Source: Halichoerus grypus (taxonomy: Eukaryota > Chordata > Mammalia > Carnivora > Phocidae). From it: a stretch of 64,000 bases of DNA. Shown here piece after piece: positions 52,313-63,550 of the stretch. Position 1 is the stretch's first letter; the number at the start of each line of letters is the position of its first letter. A program made the translations under genes and the position numbers. Below the pieces are notes generated by a model. That model was given only the letters and a program-made list of their open reading frames with translations, did not search any database and was not told the DNA's origin. The stretch covers positions 81,322,414 through 81,386,413 of the forward strand of contig NC_135715.1 in NCBI RefSeq assembly GCF_964656455.1. Reading direction: 5' to 3'.

Positions 52313-54722
52313 CAACTATATGCCAGCAAATTAGATAATCTAGAAGAAATGAATGCATTCCTAGAGATGTATCAACTACCCAAACTGAAGCAGTAAGAAA
52401 TAGAAAACCTGAACAGACCTATAACACTAAGGAAATTGAAGCAGTCCTCAAAAATCTTCCAACAAACAAAGCCCAGAGCCAGATGGCTTCCCAGGGAAAT
52501 TCTACCAAACATTTAAAGACGAATTAATACCTATTCTTCTGAAACTGTTCCAAAAAATAGAAATGGAAGGAAAACTTCCAAACTCGTTTTATGAGGCCAC
52601 TGTTACCTTGATCCCAAAACCAGACAACGACCCCATCAAAAAAGAGAATTACAGACCAATATCCTTGATGAATATGGATGCAAAAATTCTCACCAAAATA
52701 CTAACCAATAGGATCCAACAGTACATTAAAAGGATTATTCACCACAACCAAGTGGGATTTATCCCTGGGCTGCAAGGTTGGTTCAACATCTGCAAATCAA
52801 TCAGTGTGATACCATGCATTAATAAAAGAAAGAACAAGAACCATATGATCCTCTCAGTAGATGCAGAAAAAGCATTTGACAAAGTACAACATCCTTTCTT
52901 GATCAAAACTCTTCAGAGTATAGGGAGAGAAGGTACATAACTCAAAATAATAAAATCCATCTATGAAAAACCCACAGCCAATATCATTCTAAATGGGGAA
53001 AAACTGAGAGCTTTCCCCCTAAGGTCAGGAACACAGCAGGATGTCCACTATCACCACTGCTATTCAACATAGTATTAGAAGTCCTAGCCACAGCAATCAG
53101 ACAACAAGAAGAAATCAAAGGCATCCGAATCGGCAAAGAAGTCAAACTCTCACTCTTTGCAGATGATATGATACTTTATGTGGAAAACCCAAAAGACTCC
53201 ACCCCAAAACTGCTAGAATTCATACAGGAATTCAGTCAAGTGGCAGGATATAAAATCAATGCACAGAAATCAGTGGCATTCCTATACACCATCAACAAGA
53301 AAGAAAGAGAAATTAAGGAGTCGATCCCATTTACAATTGCACCCAAAACCATAAGATACCTAGGAATAAATCTAACCAAAGAGGCAAAGGATCTGTACTC
53401 AGAAAACTGTAAAATACTCATGAAAGAAATTGGGGAAGACATAAAGTAATGGAAAAACGTTCCATGCTCATGGATTGGAAGAACAAATATTGTGAAGATG
53501 TCAATGCTACCTAGAGTAATCTACACATTCAATGCAATCCCCATCAAAATACCATCCACTTTTTTCAAAGAAATGGAACAAATAATCCTAAAATTTGTAT
53601 GGAACCAGAAAAGACCCCGAATAGCCAGAGGAATGTTGAAAAGCAAAGCAAAGCTGGTGGCATCACAATTCCGGACTTCAAGCTCTATTACAAAGCTGTC
53701 ATCATCAAGACAGTATGGTACTGGCACAAAAACAGACACATAGATCAATGGAACAGAATAGAGAGCCCAGAAATGGACCCTCAACTCTATGGTCAACTAA
53801 TCTTTGACAAAGCAGGGAAGAATGTCCAATGGCAAAAAGACAGTCTCTTCAACAAATGGTGTTGGGAAAATTGGATAGCCACATGCAGAAGAATGAAACT
53901 GGACCATTTCCTTACACCACACACAAAAATAGACTCCAAATGGTTGAAAGACCTCAATGTGAGACAGGAGTCCATCAGAATGCTAATGGAGAACACAGGC
54001 AGCAACCTCTTCGACCTCAGCCGCAGCAACTTCTTCCTAGAAACATCGCCAAAGGCAAGGGAAGCAAGGGCAAAAATGAGCTTTGGGACTTCATCAAGAT
54101 GAAAACCTTTTGCACAGCAAAAGAAACAGTCAACAAAACCAAAAGACAACCAACAGAATGGGAGAAGATATTTGCAAATGACATATCAGATCAAGGGCTA
54201 GTATCCAAAATCTATAAAGAACTTATCAAACTCAACACCCAAAGAACAAAGAATCCAATCAAGAAATGGGCAGAAGACATGAACAGACATTTTTCCAAAG
54301 AAGACATCCAAATGGCCAACAGACACATGAAAAAGTGCTCAACATCGCTTGGCATCAGGGAAATCCAAATCAAAACTTCAATGAGATACCACCTCACACC
54401 AGTCAGAATGGCTAAAATTAACAAGTCAGGAAACGACAGATGCTGGCGTGGATGCGGAGAAAGCGGAACCCTCCTACACTGTTGGTGGGAATGCAAGCTG
54501 GTGCAGCCACTCTGGAAAACCGTATGGAGGTTCCTCAAAAAGTTGAAAATAGAGCTACCATAAGACCCAGCAATTGCACTACTGGGTATTTACCCCAAAG
54601 ATACAAATGTAGGAATGCGAAGGGGTACGTGCACCCCGATGTTTATAGCAGCAATGTCCACAATAGCCAAACTATGGAAAGAGCCAAGATGTCCATCAAC
54701 AGATGAATGGATAAAGAAGATA

Positions 54723-54748
54723 TGGTGTATGTGTGTATATATATATAC
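54723..54748. repeat. TG/TA microsatellite in L1 ORF2
   Basis: Run at the same L1 position as the tracts at 6503, 8697 and 41873. Confidence 0.9.
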
Positions 54749-54896
54749 AATGGAACATTATGCAGCCATCAAAAGGAATGAAATCTTGCCATTTGGAACG
54801 ACGTGGATGGAAGTGGAGGGTATTATGCTGAGCATTTCAAAATAAGTCAATCAGGGAAAGACATGTATCATATGACCTCACTGATATGAGGAATTC

Positions 54897-55600
54897 TTAA
54901 TCTCAGGAAATAAACTGAGGGTTGCTGGAGTGGTTGGGGGTGGGAGGGATGGGGTGGCTGGGTGATAGACACTGGGGAGGGTATGTGTTATGGTGAGTGC
55001 TGTGAATTGTGTAAGACTGTTGAATCACAGACCTGTACCTCTGAAACAAATAATACATTATATGTTAAAAAAAAAAAAAGAAGATAGCAGGAGGGGAAGA
55101 ATGAAGGGGGGGAAATCGGATGGGGAGATGAACCATGAGAGACAATGGACTCTGAAAAACAAACTGAGGGTTCTAGAGGGGAGGGGGGTGGGAGGATGGG
55201 TTAGCCTGGTGATGGGTATTAAGGAGGGCACGTTCTGCATGGAGCACTGGGTGTTATACACAAACAATGAATCATGGAACACTATTTCAAAAATTAATGA
55301 TGCAATGTACGGTGATTAACATAACATAATAAAGAAAAACAGAAAAAAAAAAGATAGCAGGAAGGGAAAATTGAAGAGGGGGAAATCGGAGGGGGAGACA
55401 AACCATGAGAGACTATGGACTCTGAGAAACAAACTGAGGGTTCTAGAGGGGAGGGGGTGGGGGGATGGATTAGCCTGGTGATTGGTATTAAAGAGGGCAC
55501 ATACTGAATGGAGCACTGGGTGTTATACACAAACAATGAATCATGGAACACTACATCAAAAACTAATGATGCAATGTATGGTGATTAACATAATAAAAAA
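54897..55600 (+). repeat. Three related L1 3'-end modules
   Basis: Module 1 (54897-55078) and module 2 (55150-55350) are diverged copies of one sequence. Each starts at a variant of AAACTGAGGGTT, passes a G-rich block and a GGAGGG step, then TGAATCA, and ends A-rich. Module 3 with its linker (55353-55600) is a close copy of module 2. Other young L1s here have modules 1 and 2 only. Confidence 0.88.
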
Positions 55601-55820
55601 CACAATGAATTGATAATTAGCATTTTTTTATAGTATTTCAAATGAATGAAAATTCTGGATACTACACTGTCATATAGTATACTAATCAAAAGTAGCGTTA
55701 GTTACGAACTACACATTCTGAAGGAAATTCAATTCTTAGGTGGTATGAAATGATAATGAAGAATATAATAAGACTACTCAAACATAAAGCAAGACTATTC
55801 CTAAAACTAAACTAGAATTT

Positions 55821-56015
55821 TTTTTTTAAAGATTTTATTTATTTATTTGAGAGAAAGAGAGAGTGAGAGAGAGCACAAGCAGGGGGAGCGGCAGGCAGCG
55901 GGAGAAGCAGGCTCCCTGCCGAGCACAGAGCCCGATGCAGGACTCCATCCCAGGACTCTGGGATCATGACCTGAGCTGAAGGCAGACGCTTAACTGACTG
56001 AGCACCCAAGCATCC
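55821..56015 (-). mobile_element. Can-SINE
   Basis: Reverse copy with short duplication CTAGAATTT at 55812-55820 and 56016-56024. Confidence 0.95.
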
Positions 56016-56330
56016 CTAGAATTTGTTTCTAAACTGTTTCTAACATTGGCATTAGCCACCGAAGATGTTTCAATTATGTATCACTAAATCTACAAATTTT
56101 GTCAGTTCTACAGAATCAATAATGTATACAGTCTCCTGACATAGATTACGATAAATCTGCAATTTGCAATTGCAACCTCTGCTGCAGTTTCAGATGTATA
56201 TTGCCTCTCTTCTCACGTGGCAACAATATTCAGAAAGCCCTAAACAGGGAATCAAGATTTTTTTTCAAAATGTAAGACAATGGACAAAACAGGGTATGAT
56301 ATGGGAAATTTGTTTCATCAACAACCTTTT

Positions 56331-56528
56331 TTTTTTTTAAGATTTTATTTATTTATTTGACAGAGAGTGAGAGAGCACAAGCAGGAGAAGCAGCAGGCAG
56401 AGGGAGAGGGAAAAGCAGGCTCCCTGCTGAACTTCAGAGAGCCCGATGCGGGGCTCGACCCCAGGACCCTGGGATCATGACCTGAGCTGAAGGCAGCTGC
56501 TCAACCGACTGAGCCATCCAGGCGCCCC
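56331..56528 (-). mobile_element. Can-SINE
   Basis: Perfect duplication TCATCAACAACCTTTT at 56315-56330 and 56529-56544. Confidence 0.97.
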
Positions 56529-56544
56529 TCATCAACAACCTTTT

Positions 56545-57689
56545 ATTATCAGACGGGCACAAAGCAAACAGCGTTCTGACGATTTAATTTAATAGAAAGT
56601 TTCTAGACTAACACCTGTTCATATAGGCAAGTCAAGAAATAATATTTCTATATTCAATATGCAGTCTATATGTATAAGTATGAGCATGATAAATACGCTG
56701 CTGGATAATTAAAGAATAAATTGAATCTAACCTACCATTTACTGAGGGCCTATACTATACACAGAAATGAAGACCTATTTTAACAGGTATTTGGTAGTCC
56801 TCTAGAATTAAAAAAAGAGTTCATGCCCCTCAAGAAACTCATAGTCTAGTGAGTTTTATGTGATATTACAGAAAATAAAAGGATTTTATAAACGCTACTA
56901 CTCACAAGAAAAGGAATAGTATCACTCCTTTCTAAAAACATGTAGAAAAAGGAAGGTCTTAATAATGCATCAGCACCACCTTTCACAACAAATGCAGTTA
57001 ACAGGAGAGCATAGGAATTCCCATATTTTTAGCACCTTCTAAATTACAGTCACAGAGCTAAATATTGAATATGCTATTCCATAATACATTAGCTCATATC
57101 TTTACATCATCAGGCGGCATTACCCTGCCCATTTCATGGGTAAGAAAACAAAACCAAAAGAATTATAGAACTTGCTCGAGATGAAGCAGCCAGAACAAGT
57201 GGTGCACATTCTCACTCAACCCCCAAAGCATGTAAAGCAGATGCTTAAATAGGCAATCATGCTAGCAATGCAAGTGGCAGCAACTATTATGAAATACCAT
57301 TAATCTGAATCTACAGTTCCTAACCTTTTATCTTTCGCTCAGGACCTGTGGTGTTCAGTGGTGTTAAACAGCTACTCTTGCTGCTATCAGGCATGGGGTC
57401 CTCCACACTAAATGAAATCCAGAGGCTTTCTACTGCCTAACAATGTACCCCACCCCCATGTTATACTTATTAAGAATGTAACTTCTAGATTCCAACGTGC
57501 CTTTTAAGCACTACATTCTTATAAAATATAGTCTGTGTTTTCAAAGGCCACGATGTTCAAGATCAATTTTGCATTAATGAACAATCATAAACAATTTGTG
57601 TTTTCTAAAGGTCAAATCTTCATTTACAACAAGTAAAGATTTTGCTTCATTCACATAAAAACTACACACGATTTCTGAGTAGTTCTGTA
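56545..57689. other. Intron, mostly unassigned
   Basis: 57020-57200 contains words reminiscent of a reversed MIR (CATTACCCTGCCCATTTCAT, GAACTTGCTCGAGATGAAGC). Otherwise nothing was recognised. Confidence 0.45.
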
Positions 57690-58250
57690 TCATTCGGGAC
57701 ATGGTTTGACAGCAGTAAGGAACTATGCCCCAATCTCAGTGGCATAATACAGTAAGTTTATTTCTAGCTCATGCTGCAAGCTCAGCAGGAGGAGCTCTGT
57801 TCAATGTAGTCAGGAACCCAGGCTGATGGGTCCTCTCTATCTTGACATGTATTTCTTCTATCAGAAAGATAGGAATAGGGGCGCCTGGGTGGCTCAGCCA
57901 GTTGAGCAGCTGCCTTCGGCTTGGGTCATGGTCCTGGGGTCCTGGGATCGAGCCCCCGTCTGGCTCTCTGCTCGGCGGAGAGCCTGCTTCTCCCTCTCCC
58001 TCTGCCTGCCACTCTGCCTACTTGTGCTCTCTCTCTGTCGAATAAATATATAAAATCTTAAAAAAAAAAAAAAGGAAAGACAGGAATGGGGATATGGCAA
58101 CTGATACATGAATTCTTAAAGCTTCTGCCTGGAAGTGACATACATAAATCACATTCATTCACATCCATTTGGCCCAATCTAGTCACATTTAGCTTCAAGG
58201 GTCAGTAAAGTACATGCCTACCATGTAACCCAAGGTCGGGGGAGAAATTT
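57690..58250. repeat. Ancient interspersed repeat, split by a SINE (class unknown)
   Basis: CAGTGGCATAATACAGTAAG, TTATTTCTAGCTCATGCTGC, GGCTGATGGGTCCTCTCTAT, then past the SINE CTGCCTGGAAGTGACATACA and CATCCATTTGGCCCAATCTA. These resemble a common mammalian repeat or LTR whose name I cannot fix. Confidence 0.5.
57878..58073 (+). mobile_element. Can-SINE
   Basis: Duplication AGAAAGATAGGAATA (57863-57877), with mismatches at 58074-58088. Confidence 0.95.
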
Positions 58251-58349
58251 GGAAATATTTAGTGATTAGCACTAACAACTATTACAAAATTTAACAGATA
58301 TTTTCTCAAACTAAAATATCTTTTTCCTTCACAGAAGTGGCACAATCCC

Positions 58350-58580
58350 CACAAATTTACTGAGTATTTACTATGTGTCAGGCACTGAACGAGGCCTTAT
58401 CAGAACTGTCTCTAATCTTCAGTACAATCAGCAAAGAAGAAATTATTGGTATTTTATGAATAAATAAATAGGCTCCAGGAGATTAAGTAAATTATTCAAG
58501 GTTGCACACAACCAGTGAATGGTAAAAGTGGAATCTGAATCCAGAGTAGTCTAATTCTAAAGCCTGCTCACTCCACTACG
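58350..58580 (-). mobile_element. MIR SINE, old
   Basis: TTTACTATGTGTCAGGCACT, GATTAAGTAAATTATTCAAG, GTGGAATCTGAATCCAGAG and AAGCCTGCTCACTCCACTAC form a reversed MIR. Confidence 0.82.
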
Positions 58581-59570
58581 AAATTGCCAACTGTATGTTC
58601 AAAAGGCAGTCAAAAAGAGAGAGAGAGGGAGAAAGAGAGTTTAAGGTTACATTTTCCCCATCCTAACTCAAACTAAAACATCAGGATGGATGATCTAAAA
58701 TCACTGATAGAAATATAAACAGTGGAAAAGAGAAGCCAATTGCCAAGACTTCATTTCCAAGATGTTTTCTTTAAAGGGGGAAAAAATCAGAAGTCACTTG
58801 GCATACAAATGCACTAATACAAATAAATATGTCTGTGAGAAATTTCAAAGAAAAAAACCTTCTTTCATCTGGTATTAGTGAAAAGCAGTAAGTCATATTC
58901 TTTTCATAAAGAGCTCAATTAACTTGTGAATTGTTGTCTACATCCCTACATCCTGACAGTTGAAAAAAGAGTTGATAATCTCTTTATCAAAGAAACAGAA
59001 AGAACAAAAGACTAAATAACATTCTGAAAAGTGAAAAATGTTCATAGTTTTGGCCTGCTAGGGCAAGCTATCAAAAAAAAAAATCAAAATTAACTTTTAG
59101 ATATTTTAAAAGAAAGAACAAAAAGCAAACCATGCAATAGGTATGCATAATACCAAATTAAATCTGGGATGAACGACAATAATTGTTGGATAATCTTTTC
59201 CAATGAAATGAAAGAAAAAGGTATTACCACATAGGTGGCAACCAAAGCCAATCTATCCTCACAGGAGAATCTAATGTGTTTGGTGTTCGAAAATATAGTA
59301 CTTGTTGTAACACCATTTAAAGTCTATTGCAAATAAAATAAAAACCCAATATAAACATCCCAAATCTTCAGACAAAAGCTCTGTAACAAATGCTCTCCTT
59401 TCATGAAATGTACTAAGCCTACAGAGTCAGATTAAATCAAGCCTGAACAGAACTTCTCTACTGTCAATAGGATATTAGTTCTTTTTTAACATTTGCAAAA
59501 GTACAAAAGGCTAAAGCGACAGACATATTTAACATAAGCTCCTCTAAACTTAACTCGGAATGTTTCACTT
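58581..59570. other. Intron, unassigned
   Basis: A GA-rich run at 58613-58640; nothing else was recognised. Confidence 0.5.
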
Positions 59571-59584
59571 AAAAGCCTGAGGTA

Positions 59585-59777
59585 GGGCGCCTGGGTGGCT
59601 CGGTCGTTGGGCGTCTGCCTTCGGCTCAGGTCATGATCCCGGGGTCCTGGGATCGAGCCCCGCGTCGGGCTCCCTGCTCCGCGGGAAGCCTGCTTCTCCC
59701 TCCCACTCCCCCTGCTTGTGTTCCCTCTCGTGCTGTGTCTCTCTCTGTCAAATAAATAAAATCTTTAAAAAAAAAAA
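59585..59777 (+). mobile_element. Can-SINE, young
   Basis: Perfect duplication AAAAGCCTGAGGTA at 59571-59584 and 59778-59791. CpG-rich head (GAGCCCCGCGTCGGGCTCCC), a sign of youth. Confidence 0.97.
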
Positions 59778-60129
59778 AAAAGCCTGAGGTAACACAACAT
59801 GTCAAATATTTATTTGTTTGTTTTGTGCATTTGAACACTGACTCCCGAAACCTTTCATGTTACAAGGCTGATGTTTGGAATTTTTTTTCTTTCTACATGC
59901 TGAGACTATAATTTACTTGAAGAATGTATTTTATGCATGAGGAGTTTGGATAAATATGCCATATTTTATATACATTTAAAATAATGTCAGGATGAAGAAA
60001 CTAAATTGTTTTTCAACACCACTAGAGAGACAAAGAGATTGTGTGTGTGCATGCATTGCCTCAAAAGACTTGTGACAGATAAGGAAAAACATTTGAAAAC
60101 ATGAATAATTGGAAGACTTCTTGGTCATC

Positions 60130-60325
60130 TCTCTGGATTTGAATTCCAGCTCTACATTTGATAAGACTGCCTCATTTTTGTTGATTCAGTTTCCTCATCT
60201 GTAAAACAGGGCTACAAATAACATTTCTGAAAGCTCTTTTGAGGAAAATAATGTACATAAAATGTTTAACATAGTCCCTGGCACATAGCAGGGGCTCAGT
60301 AAATGTTAGCTACTGCAGCAACCAC
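60130..60325 (+). mobile_element. MIR SINE, old
   Basis: TTTGAATTCCAGCTCTACAT, CAGTTTCCTCATCTGTAAAA, CCCTGGCACATAGCAGGGGC and TCAGTAAATGTTAGCTACTG. Confidence 0.88.
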
Positions 60326-60599
60326 TGTACTGATTATCTTTTTAAAGGACAGATCAAATTTTCACAAAACATCTTCTTCCTCTTTTGAAATCTGATGGTG
60401 TTCAAATGTCTATTCTCTCATTTGGCACCTAACATATAAACCATTTACTTTCTGCTAGGACATATCTGCAACAATCACCAATTACCTCATGCTCCCCACG
60501 TATGCTGAAATCATAGAAATCCTTGTGCTCTAACCAGTGAATGACCATATTAAGTGATGCCCTAAGATTGGATTTAATAATGGATTTGGGTAAGGTAAC

Positions 60600-61055
60600 A
60601 ATTGCAATAATAAGAGTTAACATTTACTGACTAATTACTACATGCAAGGTATTGTTCTAACAACTCATTCAATCCTAGCAATAATCCTAATCCCATTTTA
60701 ACAAAGCAAAGAAATGAGGGAAAAGAAAGATAATCGGGGGCGCCTGGGTGGCTCAGTTGGTTAAGCGACTGCCTTCGGCTCAGGTCATGATCCTGGAGTC
60801 CCTGGATCGAGTCCCACATCGGGCTCCCTGCCGAGCAGGGAGCCTGCTTCTCCCTCTGACCCTCCCCGCTCTCATGTGCTCTCTCTCTCTCTCTCTCATT
60901 CTCTCTGTCTCAAATAAATAAATAAAATCTTTAAAAAAAAAAAAAAGAAAGATAATCGGTCCAACATCACACAAAGTGGTATCCAAATCCAAGCAACAGA
61001 CTCCAATTCCTGAGCAGGATCCTAGTCTCTCAGGTGAGACCAGACCATTATAAAA
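60600..61055 (-). mobile_element. MIR SINE split by a Can-SINE
   Basis: Left part 60600-60737 (AACATTTACTGACTAATTAC, CAACTCATTCAATCCTAGCA) and right part 60959-61055 (AACATCACACAAAGTGGTAT) flank the insertion at 60738-60942. Confidence 0.75.
60738..60942 (+). mobile_element. Can-SINE nested in MIR
   Basis: Perfect duplication AAAAGAAAGATAATCGG at 60721-60737 and 60943-60959. Confidence 0.97.
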
Positions 61056-61084
61056 AGACTTATAAATACCTGAGTTTAGACTTT

Positions 61085-62040
61085 ACTCTGAGGGCAAAAA
61101 ATTCACTGAATGGCTTTAAACTGGAAGCACAGGATCAGAATACTCTCTGGTTATAGTTCGGAAATGAACTGGACAGGTGAGACAAGAGACGCGTGGAAAC
61201 CTATAAGAAGGCAGTTGTGGTACCAAGGCAAAGGAAGCCTTGATCAAGGAGGAGAGCAGCAACAGTGGGCATGGAGAGAGTCTCAGGGATTCGACATTTA
61301 TTAAAGAGGCAAAATAGATAATTCTTGGTGACTGACGATATCGTAGTAATTGAAAAGGAGAAGTTTGGAATGGTGGCCAAATTTCCAACTGGGGCCAACG
61401 GGGTAGGTGGCATTTCCGTTTATTGCAATCAACACTTGATGAAAAACAGAGTTTAGGGTAGAAGAGGTTAGGGGAGGGGTTGAGACAGTGACAATATGTT
61501 CAATTTGGGAAAAATTTATTTTGAGGGGCAGTGAGATAACTAAGCAAGCAGTTCAGGAGAGATCTGAGACACAGATATAGATTAGGGGGTCGTCAGTATA
61601 TACATGGTAACTGAACCCAGAGAAATGTGTAAGAGTACCCACAGAGAGTATGAAGAGTAAGAAAAGGTGAGGTCCTAGAAAAGAATATTGAATACAAGAA
61701 CACTTAAGGATGGTAGAAGTAAGAGAAGGACAAAAAGAGGATGGAGGAGTGACTAGACAGAGAGGAAAAACATGATTTCAGGGAAACTAAGGAGAATGTT
61801 TTAAGGGATGACACATGGACAACAATGTTGTAACCAGTTGAGAGACCTGATAAGAACATAAACGTGCCTGGGAGATTTAGTTACAGGGTGTCTTTGATGA
61901 TCTCAGCGAAATGAATCTCAGAAGCATAGTATGTGGAAATCAGATTACAGCGGCACAGAAGAAGGCCAAACAGCAAGTATGGGCAAATGATTTGAGAAAT
62001 TTGGCTATACAAAGGAAGAAAGAAATAAGGTACTAACTGG
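61085..62040 (-). mobile_element. L2 internal/3' region, old
   Basis: Purine-rich reversed L2 with recognisable blocks: GGTGAGACAAGAGACGCGTG, GATATAGATTAGGGGGTCGT, CAGTATATACATGGTAACTG. The 3' end is missing. ORFs here on both strands have no support. Confidence 0.65.
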
Positions 62041-62104
62041 AAGAAACAAGGGGCAAGAAAGGGTTCTTTTCCTCTCCTTGTCCCTCCCTTTCTTTTTAAC
62101 AGGT

Positions 62105-62850
62105 AAACACTGTTCTAAGCATTCCAACTTTAGTCTAAGTCTTTCCTGATACTATCAACTCTATCTGCATTACTGTCCTCATCACCAACCTCTTAACCTC
62201 CTGTGTTTAAATTCCACTAATCTTTCAAGGCCTGGATAAGATGCTACCTGTTAGTGAAACATTCACTACACTTACTAACTGAAACTAATCACAGTACCCT
62301 TCCTGTTTGTTGCACTTTGTTTATGACATGGGTAGGATACTGTACGCGCTATAGTAAAGTAACTGATGTACAAATGTCTTTGTCCATTTGAGCTGCTTCA
62401 ACAAAATGCCATAGTCTTAGTAGCTTATAAACAATAGAAACTTACTGCTCATAGTTCTAGAGGCTAAGAAGTCCAAGATCAAGGCACCAGTGTCTGGTAA
62501 GATTCAGTGTGTGGTGAGAACCAGTTTCCTGGTGTGTGGGATGGCACTTTCTTGCAGTGTCTTCACATGGCAAAAGGACCAAAGTATCTCTCTTGGGCCT
62601 GTTTTATAAGGACACTGATCCCATTCATGAGGGTTCCACCTGCATAGCCTAATCACCACCAAAAGGCCCCTCCTTCTATACCATCACCTGGAAGGTTAGA
62701 ATTTTAATATATGAATCTGAAGGGGGACACAAACATCCAGACCATGGCAACAAGTATCATCTCTGCTGGCAAACCGTGAATCTTTTTTAACTACCAAAGT
62801 GCTGCACATAGAAATATTCAATAAATATTTCTTGAATGAACAAAACTCAA
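62105..62850 (+). mobile_element. L2 3' end, split by an LTR
   Basis: The left part includes AATCTTTCAAGGCCTGGATA. The right part, after the LTR, is AAGTGCTGCACATAGAAATA then TTCAATAAATATTTCTTGAA, the standard L2 terminus. Confidence 0.75.
62375..62749 (+). mobile_element. ERVL-MaLR solitary LTR (MLT1 type)
   Basis: Old retrovirus-derived LTR with no coding sequence. ACAAAATGCCATAGTCTTAG, TCATAGTTCTAGAGGCTAAG, AAGTCCAAGATCAAGGCACC, CCTAATCACCACCAAAAGGC and GGGGGACACAAACATCCAGA are typical blocks. Five-base duplication ACAA[AG] at both ends. Inserted into an L2. Confidence 0.85.
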
Positions 62851-63309
62851 CCATCAATAATATATGTTGTTATTACTTCAGCAGATGATGGGGGCGAGGG
62901 AGGAAGAGAGGAATATAACAGATCTGAGAACACATCACCAATCCAAACTCCCACCACCTGGTCTGTGATGATAAGGGGAGCCGGAGGCATTGTGAACTTA
63001 GGAAAAAAAAACCTCTCACGTCCTATTTTCTACAGGGACACTGTAGTGTAGCGCAGAGCTTCCCAATGGGTGGGCCTGCCACAAATAACTGACCAGTATC
63101 ACTAGGTACTAAATCCTTCTTTACTCTGACTTGACTCAGTGGGATCCAGGGAGAGACCTCTAGGTTATCCATCATCTCCAGGTCAGTTGCCTCCAGTTGT
63201 AAGCATCCTAGCCGTTTCCCCCACCATGCTGTAAACACACGCACATTTTCTAGGTATGACATGATGTGGAAAAGACTGGAAGTACTGGTGTGGTCAGATA
63301 GGTAAGAAA
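62851..63309. other. Intron, unassigned
   Basis: 63040-63280 has mixed composition and may be a decayed transposon, but I cannot place it. Confidence 0.4.
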
Positions 63310-63550
63310 ATGAGAACAGGCTCTGAGATTAAAGAGACCTTAAAGCAAACCTCATCTCTGTTTATTTCTAGTTCTATAATCCTTGGCAAGTTACTTGGCC
63401 TCTCAAAGCCTCAGTTCCCTCACGTGGAATATGGAGAAGATAATAGTACCTACCCTAGTGTATAGTGGGTACTAGGAAGGATTAACCCAATACTGTTTAA
63501 ACACAATGCCTGACACATAATAAGCATTCAGTAAATACTAGCTAGCTATA
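63310..63550 (+). mobile_element. MIR SINE, nearly full length
   Basis: CCTTGGCAAGTTACTTGGCC, CAAAGCCTCAGTTCCCTCAC, GATAATAGTACCTACCCTAG, AATGCCTGACACATAATAAG and CATTCAGTAAATACTAGCTA. Confidence 0.92.

Larger units (their letters stand above)
51060..54890 (+). pseudogene. L1 ORF2, broken
   Basis: Endonuclease-reverse transcriptase of L1. ATG 51060, 81 bp after ORF1. Codon 27 is TGA (51138-51140). The endonuclease core is readable: LNVYGLNDP, CLQETHF, VNIYAPN, VGDFNTPLTEMD, and after a frameshift at 51641 SRIDHILGHK and FSDHNALIL. The RT region shows [30 protein letters not shown] and the catalytic FADDMILY (about 53155). The C-terminal Cys motif [18 protein letters not shown] (about 54440-54500) is followed by a TAA at 54560. 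Further shifts lie near 51985, 52215-52400 and 53449. The end is TGA at about 54888-54890. Confidence 0.93.
48266..55601 (+). mobile_element. Young, almost full-length L1, antisense to TMEM135
   Basis: About 7.3 kb. It starts GGAGGAGCAAGATGGCGGAG and has a GC-rich 5' UTR, a T-rich spacer with a tandem duplication, ORF1, ORF2 and a 3' UTR with three modules, then A-rich sequence. Duplication ACAATGAATTGA lies at 48254-48265 and 55602-55613. The 5' end is intact, so the element was not truncated on insertion. Both ORFs carry several stops and frameshifts, so it cannot move on its own. Low divergence from the elements at 1-402 and 12424-12995 at the 3' end argues for recent insertion. Confidence 0.97.
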
